From DATARH01 sp050246595 (GTDB lineage: Bacteria > Pseudomonadota > Alphaproteobacteria > ATCC43930 > CGMCC-115725): a DNA stretch of 64,000 nucleotides. Shown one piece after another: positions 57,239-64,000 of this stretch. Both the position numbers and the translations under genes were made by a program. How positions within the stretch are numbered: the stretch's first letter is position 1; each line of letters opens with the position of its first letter. The DNA lies in assembly GCA_050246595.1 (NCBI GenBank), contig JBFWVT010000010.1, positions 1 to 64,000 of the forward strand, read 5' to 3'. Under the pieces are notes generated by a model. The model was not told the DNA's origin and ran no database searches. It saw nothing but the letters and a program-made list of their open reading frames with translations.

Positions 57239-58865
57239 CCGGGGACTTGTCCTGGTGCATTTGTGGGTCGCGTTTGCGATATTCGCGATCGCCTCGGTGC
57301 TGGGGGCGTGGCAGATGTGGGTGCGCAGCCCGCTCGCCGCGCCGTTTGCCGAACCGCAGACCTATTTCGCCTCGGTCACGGCGCACGGCACCGGGATGGC
57401 GTATGTCCTGACCACGTTTTTTGTGATGGGGTTCGGCTATTTCGTGGCGGAAACGGCGCTGGGCCGCAATCTGCCGTGGGTTCGCGCCGCATGGGCAGCC
57501 TACGCGCTCGGCATCGTCGGCACGATCATGGCCGTCGTCACGGTGATGACGGGTCGCGCGTCGGTCCTCTACACGTTTTATCCGCCGCTGACCGCGAGCG
57601 TCTTTTACTATATCGGTCTGGTGCTCGTGGTGGTGGGGTCGTGGGTCTGGGCCGCGATCATGATCGTCGCGATGGCACGCTGGAAGCGGGACAATCCCGG
57701 CCTGCCGGTGCCGCTCGCGATGTTCGCGACCGTTGCAAACGCGATCATGTGGCTGTGGACGACGGTGGGGGTCACGGCGGAGCTGCTGATCCAGGTCATT
57801 CCCGCCGCGCTCGGATGGACCGAGACGATCGATGTCGGGCTGTCCCGGACCCTGTTCTCGTGGACTTTGCACGCAATTGTCTATTTCTGGCTGCTGCCGG
57901 CCTATATCGCATTTTATACGATGGCGCCGGCGGCTGCGGGCGGGCGGTTGTACAGCGAAACGATGGGCCGGCTCACTTTTGTTCTTTTTCTGCTCTACAG
58001 TCTGCCGGTCGGTCTGCACCACCTGTTCATGGACCCGGAGCACTCGACCGGGTTCAAGTTCATCCAGAGCTTTCTGACGTTTCTGGTCACGATCCCGACC
58101 TTGCTGACCGTGTTCACGATCACCGCTTCGTTCGAGATCGCCGGGCGGCTGCGCGGCGGGACCGGACTGTTCGGCTGGCTGCGGACGCTGCCGTGGGAGC
58201 GGCCGATGGTGCTGGCGACCGGTCTGGCTTTTTTCATGCTGTGGTTCGGCGGCGGCGGCGGTCTGATAAACATGAGCTATGGCATGAACGCGATGATCCA
58301 CAACACGTCATGGGTCACTGCGCATTTCCATCTGATCTTCGGCGGCACCGTCGTCATCATGTATTTCGCGATCGCCTACGAGATCTGGCCGGCGCTGACC
58401 GGACGGCGGCCCGACGCGCTGCTGCTGACATGGCAGCGCCGGCAGATTTGGAGCTGGGCGATCGGGATGCTGGTCATGACCCTGCCGTGGCATTGGCTCG
58501 GGCTGAACGGTCAATGGCGCCGGGTTGCCCATTTCGACTATTCGGACCCGGCGATCGCGTGGTGGGGACCGTGGGTCGTGGTCAGTCTAATCGGCGGGGT
58601 TCTGCTGGTCGCGAGCGCGTTTCTGTTTGTCTGGAACCTGGCAAAGCTGCACGAGAGACCGGCGCAGGTCGGAGTCGCGGCGCCGTCGGTCGCGTATGCC
58701 GTGCCGCTGCACCCGGTCGGGCGGGTTCCGGCCGCGCTGAACGGCTTTACCTTGTGGAATGTGTTGGTCCTGCTGCTGATGATCGCCGCCTATGCCTGGC
58801 CGATTGCTCAATTCGCGGTGTATCCGTCGCCGGGAGCCGTGATCCACCGGGTGGGCGGGCCATGA
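57228..58865 (+). CDS. Cytochrome c oxidase subunit I, B-type (ba3-like)
   Basis: Encodes 545 residues from a GTG at 57228, with GGGGAGG 7 nt upstream. It is a 12-13-helix heme-copper oxidase core with His53 and His368 as likely low-spin heme ligands, His215, His264 and His265 as CuB ligands, His366 as high-spin heme ligand, and the HAIVY motif giving the cross-linked Tyr219 of B-family enzymes. It reduces O2 to water and pumps protons across the inner membrane. B-type oxidases typically have high oxygen affinity. The cytochrome c gene follows with an ATGA overlap. Confidence 0.95.
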   Translation: MVRNRGLVLVHLWVAFAIFAIASVLGAWQMWVRSPLAAPFAEPQTYFASVTAHGTGMAYVLTTFFVMGFGYFVAETALGRNLPWVRAAWAAYALGIVGTIMAVVTVMTGRASVLYTFYPPLTASVFYYIGLVLVVVGSWVWAAIMIVAMARWKRDNPGLPVPLAMFATVANAIMWLWTTVGVTAELLIQVIPAALGWTETIDVGLSRTLFSWTLHAIVYFWLLPAYIAFYTMAPAAAGGRLYSETMGRLTFVLFLLYSLPVGLHHLFMDPEHSTGFKFIQSFLTFLVTIPTLLTVFTITASFEIAGRLRGGTGLFGWLRTLPWERPMVLATGLAFFMLWFGGGGGLINMSYGMNAMIHNTSWVTAHFHLIFGGTVVIMYFAIAYEIWPALTGRRPDALLLTWQRRQIWSWAIGMLVMTLPWHWLGLNGQWRRVAHFDYSDPAIAWWGPWVVVSLIGGVLLVASAFLFVWNLAKLHERPAQVGVAAPSVAYAVPLHPVGRVPAALNGFTLWNVLVLLLMIAAYAWPIAQFAVYPSPGAVIHRVGGP

Positions 58866-59725
58866 GCGTCAACGGCGATACCGGCCACAGCGATACCGGC
58901 CACAGCGATACCGGCGCCGGCGATACCGGCGATCGGGCGTGGCGGCTCTGGGGAGGCGTCGGGATTGTCGCGATCCTGGCTGTCGCGGTGGTTCTCGGCG
59001 TCATCGTGATCCCGATCGTGCAGGGAAGCGCGGCGGGGATCGATCCGTTTACGGCGATCTGCCGCGCCCTCGGCATTGCGCCGGGATCGCCGGCCCGCCC
59101 GACACCGCCTCTGGAAGCGCCCCCCTACCCGGTCACCCGCGTCTCATGGACCGATGCGACATTGGACGAGCTTTACCGGGCGGAACGCAGCGACGGCGCG
59201 GCGCTCGCTCAGGAGCGCTGCATCGCCTGCCATACCGCCGAGGGCGACTCGCCCGATCCGAGCATCCCGCGCAACGCCGGCCAGAGCCGTTTCGCGATAT
59301 ACAAACAGCTGCACGATTACAAGACCGGCGCCCGCGTTTCCGATATCATGACGCCGTTTGTCGCCGATCTGAGCGACAAACAGATTGCCGATCTGTCGGC
59401 GTTTTACGGCGCGCTGGTCCGCGGCGCGATCGATCCACAGCGGGCATTCCCGCCCTTTGTCGGCATCAATATCGAGAATCTGGTGCTGAGGGGCGATGTC
59501 GCGCGGGGCTTGCCGCCATGTATTTCGTGTCACGGTATCGCGGCCGGCGGCCCGATCGAGACCCCGACGATCACCGGTCAGTATGCGCCATATCTGGAAG
59601 CCCAGCTTCTCGCCTTTGCGAACGGTCAGCGCACCAACGACATCTATCATCGCATGCGCAGCATTGCCGCGCGGCTGACCCCTGACGAGATGAAGCTGCT
59701 CGCGATCTACTATTCCGGCCACTGA
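58862..59725 (+). CDS. Membrane-anchored diheme cytochrome c
   Basis: Encodes 287 residues from the ATG at 58862, overlapping the subunit I stop (ATGA). After a Gly/Asp/Ser/Thr-rich N-terminus and one membrane helix (about 31-54) come two cytochrome c domains, each with a CXXCH heme site: CIACH at 120-124 and CISCH at 220-224. FVADLSDKQIADLSAFYGAL and LTPDEMKLLAIYYSGH carry the typical C-terminal helices. It is likely the electron donor to CuA of the oxidase encoded just upstream. The N-terminus is built on a 15-bp DNA repeat (58876-58935). Confidence 0.92.
   Translation: MSVNGDTGHSDTGHSDTGAGDTGDRAWRLWGGVGIVAILAVAVVLGVIVIPIVQGSAAGIDPFTAICRALGIAPGSPARPTPPLEAPPYPVTRVSWTDATLDELYRAERSDGAALAQERCIACHTAEGDSPDPSIPRNAGQSRFAIYKQLHDYKTGARVSDIMTPFVADLSDKQIADLSAFYGALVRGAIDPQRAFPPFVGINIENLVLRGDVARGLPPCISCHGIAAGGPIETPTITGQYAPYLEAQLLAFANGQRTNDIYHRMRSIAARLTPDEMKLLAIYYSGH
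58876..58935 (+). repeat. 15-bp in-frame repeat in the cytochrome c gene
   Basis: CGATACCGGCCACAG occurs exactly at 58876 and 58891, and twice more with changes at 58906 and 58921, giving G-D-T-G-H-S-type peptide units. Because 15 is a multiple of three, copy-number changes would alter only the length of the N-terminal linker. Confidence 0.85.
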
Positions 59726-59771
59726 CGAGCGTTGCTTGCGGCCGGCGACCGCGGCCGCGAGCAGCGCGAAG

Positions 59772-61496
59772 CTACCCCGCCGCGGCCTGCGCCCCGACCG
59801 GCGGCTGACCGAGATCGATCACGGTCTCGTGAAAACGGGACAGCGTCGAGCGGTGGCCGACGCTGACGATTGTCGGACCCCATTCCGCTTCGCGCAGCAT
59901 GCGGTAGAGCTGCGCCTCGGCGGTCTCGTCGAGCGCCGAGGTCGCCTCGTCGAGAAACACGATCGCCGGCCGCATCAGCAAGACTCGGGCAAAGCCGATG
60001 CGTTGCTGCTCGCCGCCCGACAGCCGCGTCGCCCAGTTGCCCTCCTCGTCGAGAGCCGACACCAGATAGGACAGGCCGACCGCGCGCAGCGCCGCCTCGA
60101 TCTCGGCGCGGCCCGGCTTTGGCGCGATCTCGGGATAAAGGATCGCGTCTTGCAGCGTGCCGAGCGGCAGATAGGGCCGTTGCGGCAGAAACAGCGCGCG
60201 CCCCTCGCCGACCCGCACCCGTCCACTGCCGAACGGCCAGAGACCGGCGACGGCGCGCAGCAGCGTGCTCTTGCCCGCGCCGGAGGGGCCGGTGATCAGC
60301 AGCGGCGCGTGCGGTTCGGCGGCAAACGCGATATTCTCGCGAAGCGCCTGTCCGTTCGGCAGGTTCAGGTCGAGCCCGTCCACCGCGACACCGCCGCTGC
60401 CGCGCTCGATCGCGATCGGCTGCGGTCCCTGCCGGGCGAGAGCGACATCGTCGACCTTGTCGCGGAACCCGCCGAGACGCTCGACAACCGAGCGGTATTC
60501 GGCGATCTCGACATAGCTCGTGACGATAAACGACAGCGAATCCTGCACTTGGTTAAAGGCCGAGGCGATCTGCATCAGCCCGCCGAGCTGGATCTCGCGC
60601 GAAAAATAGCGCGGCGAGGCGACCAGAAACGGAAACACCACCGCCAATTGCGAATAGCCCACCGTGAACCAGGTCAGCTTTTTGCGGCGGCGGATCACCG
60701 CCCACCAGTTCAGCACCACGCGCGTAAAGCGGTTCTGGAACACCTCGCGCTCGCGGCTCTCGCCGCCGTAGAACGCGACGCTCTCGGCGTTCTCGCGCAG
60801 CCGCACCATGCTGAAGCGGAAATCGGCCTCGTAGCGCTGCTGGTCATACATCAGCCGGGCCAGCGGGTTGCCGATGCGGTGCGTCAGCCACGTGCCGACC
60901 GCCGCGTAAAGGATCGCGGCATACACCATGTAGCCGGGAATTTCGAAATACTGCCCGCCGCCGAGCGGGATGCTGAGAATCCCCGACAATGTCCACAGGA
61001 TGAACAGAAACGAAAACAGCGTCACGACCGAGTTCATCAGCCCGATCGACAGCCCCAGCGTGATCGAGGTATAGCGGTCGATATCGTCCGCGATGCGCTG
61101 GTCCGGGTTGTCGGTCATCGCATGATCGAGCTGCATCCGGTAATAAGTCTGGTTGCCGAGCCAGTCGTTGAGAAACCGGTCGGTCAGCCAGGCGCGCCAG
61201 CGGATCTGCAGGATCTGCCGCAGATAGAGCTGGTAGACCGCGACGACGATCAGTGATGCCGCGATCATTCCGAAAATCGCGAACTGCCACCAGAATTCCT
61301 GCCAGTTGTATTCCTGGAGAGCGTTGTAGAAATCGGCGTTCCAGGCGTTGAGGCGGACGTTGAGCCATACCGAGATCAGGTTCAGCAGAACCACCGCGGC
61401 CAGCAGCCCGCGCGCCGACCATTTCCGGTCGCCGGTCCAGTACGGCCAGGCCAGATTCCAGGCCACCCGAAGAAATCCGGGTTTCGGCACCGTCAT
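59772..61496 (-). CDS. SbmA/BacA-related ABC transporter with fused ATPase (YddA-like)
   Basis: Encodes 574 residues from the ATG at 61496, with GGAG 7 nt upstream. The N-terminal half is a six-helix SbmA_BacA-type membrane domain (WLNVRLNAWNADFYNALQEY, LQIRWRAWLTDRFLNDWLGN, DNPDQRIADDIDRY). The C-terminal ATPase has Walker A GPSGAGKST, signature LSGGEQQR and Walker B PAIVFLDEATSALDE. Unlike BacA/SbmA proper, which lack an ATPase and use the proton gradient, this is the ATP-driven relative of the YddA/Rv1819c/ABCD group. Substrates of relatives include peptides, very-long-chain fatty acids and cobalamin. It is convergent with the oxidase operon. Confidence 0.92.
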   Translation of the reverse strand: MTVPKPGFLRVAWNLAWPYWTGDRKWSARGLLAAVVLLNLISVWLNVRLNAWNADFYNALQEYNWQEFWWQFAIFGMIAASLIVVAVYQLYLRQILQIRWRAWLTDRFLNDWLGNQTYYRMQLDHAMTDNPDQRIADDIDRYTSITLGLSIGLMNSVVTLFSFLFILWTLSGILSIPLGGGQYFEIPGYMVYAAILYAAVGTWLTHRIGNPLARLMYDQQRYEADFRFSMVRLRENAESVAFYGGESREREVFQNRFTRVVLNWWAVIRRRKKLTWFTVGYSQLAVVFPFLVASPRYFSREIQLGGLMQIASAFNQVQDSLSFIVTSYVEIAEYRSVVERLGGFRDKVDDVALARQGPQPIAIERGSGGVAVDGLDLNLPNGQALRENIAFAAEPHAPLLITGPSGAGKSTLLRAVAGLWPFGSGRVRVGEGRALFLPQRPYLPLGTLQDAILYPEIAPKPGRAEIEAALRAVGLSYLVSALDEEGNWATRLSGGEQQRIGFARVLLMRPAIVFLDEATSALDETAEAQLYRMLREAEWGPTIVSVGHRSTLSRFHETVIDLGQPPVGAQAAAG

Positions 61497-61559
61497 CGTC
61501 AAACTCCGTTCGTCGTCGCTCGCCTATATGGGCCGCCGATGACCGGGGAGGCACCGGAC

Positions 61560-62015
61560 ATGGCCGCTTCACGGCCGGAACGGACAACAGCCGCGCTTCT
61601 GGCCCGCGGCACCTGTCGCGCGCTGGCGCAACTCGGTTATGTCAGCCTCGTCGAAGTGTCGCTCGCCGACGGCGGCCGCGCTGATATATTGGCGCTCGGC
61701 AGGTCGGGCGATCTGATCATCATCGAGATCAAAACCTCGGTCGCCGACTTTCGCGGCGACCGCAAATGGGGCCGCTATCGGGATTTCGCCGACCGGCTCT
61801 ATTTCGCGGTGCCGGGCGGGTTTCCTGCTCTGCTCATTCCCGAGGAATGTGGCTTGATCGTGGCCGACGGGTTTGGCGCGGCCATCCTGCGCGACGGCGT
61901 CACGACCCCGCTCCCGCCTTCCCGCCGCCGGGCGGTCACGCTGCGTTTCGCGAGAACCGCTGCGTATCGTCTGCGCCGCGAGCTTGATCCGGAGGGAGTT
62001 GCGGCATCCGGTTAG
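61560..62015 (+). CDS. MmcB-family DNA repair protein
   Basis: Encodes 151 residues from the ATG at 61560, with GGGGAGG 8 nt upstream; an ATG at 61539 is an alternative. It has a PD-(D/E)XK nuclease-like core: Asp42 (GRADILALGRSG) then Glu56-Ile-Lys58 (LIIIEIKTSVADFRGDRKWG). The RKWGRYRDFADRLYFAVP segment is diagnostic of MmcB, a protein first linked to mitomycin C resistance in Caulobacter and widespread in alphaproteobacteria. It likely acts with the cell's other DNA-damage functions in the cytoplasm. No LexA box was found upstream. Confidence 0.88.
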   Translation: MAASRPERTTAALLARGTCRALAQLGYVSLVEVSLADGGRADILALGRSGDLIIIEIKTSVADFRGDRKWGRYRDFADRLYFAVPGGFPALLIPEECGLIVADGFGAAILRDGVTTPLPPSRRRAVTLRFARTAAYRLRRELDPEGVAASG

Positions 62016-62145
62016 GGGAGTGCGGCGCGGATGACCGCCGTTCGGGTGGCCACTCTTCGCCGCCCAAACCGGTATCGTTTGGAGAGCTTTACGGGCGGAG
62101 GTGCCGCGGATAGCCTTGCGCTTGCAGGAGCCGCGGGTAGCAACG

Positions 62146-63195
62146 ATGGAAAGGAGTTTGTCGGCCTTTCTCGACCTGACGAGAATATTGGCCGCCCTCA
62201 CCGTTTTTCTGGCTCATCTTTCCGAGGCGCGGGTCGGCGACGAGATTTCCGACGGCTTTGCCCGGCAGGCGCACAGTGCGGTCATCGTATTTTTTGTACT
62301 ATCCGGTTTTGTGATCGCCTGGGCCGCCGAACGCGACGGCTCGCCGCGCGACTATATACTCAATCGCGCCGCCCGGATTTATTCCGTAGCCCTGCCCGCG
62401 CTGGCCGTGACCTGGGCCATCGACAACTTTCTCATTCAATATCATCCCGGAACCATCAGCGCGGTCTACCAGCATGAAGCGATTTGGAAATATCTGCCGC
62501 TTTTTTTGACCTTCTCGACCGATTTCTGGTTCCTTTCCGAAGACGCTCTTTCCAACCTGCCTTATTGGTCCCTTTGTTATGAAGTATGGTATTATGTCGT
62601 ATTTGGCGCTCTCGTGTTTGCTCGGGGATATTGGCGCTGGATCATCGTGACTGCCGCACTGCTGATGATGGGGCCGCGGCTCTGGCTGCTCTGGCCCATT
62701 TGGCTGGCGGGCGCCTGTCTGCATCGGCTACCGCCGCTTTCGGTCGGGCGCAGCCGCTTTCTGCTGTTGCTTTCCCTGTCGGGGCTGATCGCGCTGAAGG
62801 CGATCGGCATCGAGCACGTTCTCAATGACTTTGTCGATCGGCTCACGGGAGGGTTCGCAAGCTCGCATCTGCGATATTCGCAATTCTTTGCCGGCGACTA
62901 TCTTGTCGCGCTGACGATTGTCGGGGCCATTCACGCGGCACGCGGCGCCGATCTGGCGTTTCTGGCTCGTCTGCGGCGACCGATTGCGGCGGCAGCGTCG
63001 ATCACGTTCAGCATGTATCTTGTTCACTTCCCGCTGTTTCTGTTTTTCGGCGCCTTGTTCCCGCGCCAAGTCCTTGTCATCGGTCTGCTGAGTCTGGGCG
63101 TCATCATCCTTTTCGGCCTCACCTTCGAGCGCAACAAGATGCTGCTGCGGCGGGTATTCGCGGCCTTCTGGCCGTTGCGCCCGGCCTACAGATAA
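62146..63195 (+). CDS. Acyltransferase 3 family membrane protein (OafA/YrhL-like)
   Basis: Encodes 349 residues from the ATG at 62146 (MERSLSAFLDLTR). It has about ten membrane helices. The N-terminal motif LDLTRILAALTVFLAHLSEA carries the conserved Arg and His24 of the acyltransferase 3 family, followed by HSAVIVFFVLSGFVIAWAAE. Such enzymes transfer acetyl or similar groups to sugars of exopolysaccharide, lipopolysaccharide or other surface glycans at the inner membrane. Base composition is somewhat lower in GC than the neighbours. No glycosyltransferase is adjacent, so the acceptor is unknown. Confidence 0.9.
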   Translation: MERSLSAFLDLTRILAALTVFLAHLSEARVGDEISDGFARQAHSAVIVFFVLSGFVIAWAAERDGSPRDYILNRAARIYSVALPALAVTWAIDNFLIQYHPGTISAVYQHEAIWKYLPLFLTFSTDFWFLSEDALSNLPYWSLCYEVWYYVVFGALVFARGYWRWIIVTAALLMMGPRLWLLWPIWLAGACLHRLPPLSVGRSRFLLLLSLSGLIALKAIGIEHVLNDFVDRLTGGFASSHLRYSQFFAGDYLVALTIVGAIHAARGADLAFLARLRRPIAAAASITFSMYLVHFPLFLFFGALFPRQVLVIGLLSLGVIILFGLTFERNKMLLRRVFAAFWPLRPAYR

Positions 63196-63334
63196 ATGGC
63201 GGGACGCGGAGCGTTCGGCGCTGCCCCGGGGCCGGTGGCCGATTTACACGCGGCTGCCTTGCGTGGCACCCTGGCGTCTTTCACACGGTGCGGAGGGGCC
63301 GGCATGGCGCCCGGAGCAGCATCACAGAGGCAGC

Positions 63335-64000
63335 ATGACGGGGCGGCTTGAAGGCAAGCGGGCCTTGGTGACGGCGGCGGCGCAGGGGATCGGGCGCGCG
63401 ACGGCGCTCGCCTTTGCCGCCGAGGGCGCCAGCGTGCTCGCCACCGATGTGGCCGAGGACAAGCTCAACGACCTCGCCGAGGCTTTCATCGTGACCCGAA
63501 GGCTCGACGTCACCGATCCGGAGGCGATCGCGGCGCTCGCCGACGAGCTGCCGCCGGTCGATATCCTGTTCAACTGCGCCGGGTTTGTGCATCACGGCAC
63601 GATCCTCGACGTATTGCCCGATGACTGGGATTTCTCGTTCGAGCTGAACGTGCGCTCGATGTATCTGATGACCCGCGCCTTTCTGCCGAAGATGCTGGAG
63701 CACGCCAAGACGATCGGCGGCAGTGTGTCGATCATCAACATGGCCTCGACCGCCTCGTCGGTCAAAGGGGTGCCGAACCGCTGCGCCTATGGCGCGACAA
63801 AAGCGGCCGTTATCGGGCTGACCAAGGCGGTGGCGGCCGATTTCATCACGCAGGGCGTGCGGTGCAACGCAATCTGTCCGGGGACGGTCGCCACCCCGTC
63901 GCTCGACGAGCGCATCGCGATGCTGGGGGTGCTGATGACCGGCGGCACCGAGGCGGCGCGCCAGGCCTTTGTCGAGCGCCAGCCGATGGGACGGCTCGGC
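63335..64000 (+). CDS. SDR family oxidoreductase, 3' end beyond the window
   Basis: The frame from the ATG at 63335 (with AGAGG 4 nt upstream) stays open for 222 codons to the window edge. It is a classical short-chain dehydrogenase: NAD motif TAAAQGIGRATALAFAAEGA, DILFNCAGFVHHG (NAG), catalytic Ser in INMASTASS, and CAYGATKAAVIGLTKAVAAD (YxxxK). Only about the last 25-30 residues are missing. The pattern matches the 3-hydroxybutyrate dehydrogenase type 2 / 2-keto-3-deoxy-L-fuconate dehydrogenase group, so it probably oxidises a hydroxy acid or sugar acid with NAD. Its operon context lies beyond the window. Confidence 0.9.
   Translation, partial: MTGRLEGKRALVTAAAQGIGRATALAFAAEGASVLATDVAEDKLNDLAEAFIVTRRLDVTDPEAIAALADELPPVDILFNCAGFVHHGTILDVLPDDWDFSFELNVRSMYLMTRAFLPKMLEHAKTIGGSVSIINMASTASSVKGVPNRCAYGATKAAVIGLTKAVAADFITQGVRCNAICPGTVATPSLDERIAMLGVLMTGGTEAARQAFVERQPMGRLG

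Noticed and set aside
57263..58861. Upstream extension of the cytochrome c frame through the whole subunit I gene
   Set aside because: The frame is open only because of high GC; the real start is the ATG at 58862 with the ATGA overlap.

Overview
The window is high-GC DNA with long, densely packed, codon-biased reading frames. Its gene content (MmcB-type repair protein, DUF2852 protein next to a TetR regulator, rsmD/rluB/tadA grouping, Tat-dependent peptide-binding proteins) fits an alphaproteobacterium, possibly Rhodospirillales-like. This is inference from gene content; no rRNA or tRNA gene was recognised to confirm it. Both ends are cut: base 1 lies inside an IS630-type transposase and base 64000 inside a short-chain dehydrogenase.

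Layout. 1-9400: transposase tail, GST, aldo/keto reductase, then an RNA-modification cluster (rsmD, rluB, divergent tadA) interrupted by a purine permease, followed by a class III nucleotide cyclase coupled to a secreted protein, and the first of two paralogous coiled-coil/helix-turn-helix-like proteins. 9376-21345: an almost uninterrupted minus-strand run of nine genes encoding an orphan hydantoinase B, an amidohydrolase, three consecutive paralogous Tat-exported peptide/opine-type binding proteins and one set of ABC permeases and ATPases. 21533-24025: a secreted protein with a seven-repeat FG-GAP beta-propeller followed by RTX repeats. 24195-30172: TusA/iron-alcohol dehydrogenase pair, ada with a translationally coupled 2OG-Fe(II) oxygenase, a hybrid sensor kinase, and the second coiled-coil/HTH paralog.

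30564-42268: cupin, glycogen phosphorylase, lipid kinase, a decayed IS630 copy with a 14-bp tandem repeat, stress proteins, an orphan NMT1-type binding protein, LprI-like, NIPSNAP and Rieske proteins, a TetR regulator with a clear palindromic operator ahead of a DUF2852 gene, an alpha/beta hydrolase lacking its nucleophilic serine, and a sulfurtransferase. 42416-46496: leuA behind a good promoter and a leader of about 340 nt, then an otnI-denD pair for four-carbon acid-sugar metabolism. 46794-49014: a lower-GC patch with a BrnT/BrnA toxin-antitoxin pair, a secreted DUF6636-like protein and a PD-(D/E)XK nuclease-like protein.

49043-64000: a ketopantoate-reductase-like enzyme, a DegT aminotransferase and sugar-nucleotide epimerase pair, HSL-type esterase, NTF2-like protein, lysS, a four-gene B-type (ba3-like) cytochrome oxidase operon, an SbmA/BacA-type ABC transporter with its own ATPase domain, mmcB, an acyltransferase and the truncated dehydrogenase. 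Intergenic spaces carry several families of short palindromic repeats. The most system-like unit is the 9.4-21.3 kb uptake/hydrolysis cluster; the most unusual single proteins are the Lys-for-Ser alpha/beta hydrolase, the FG-GAP/RTX fusion and the cyclase with an altered base-recognition residue.
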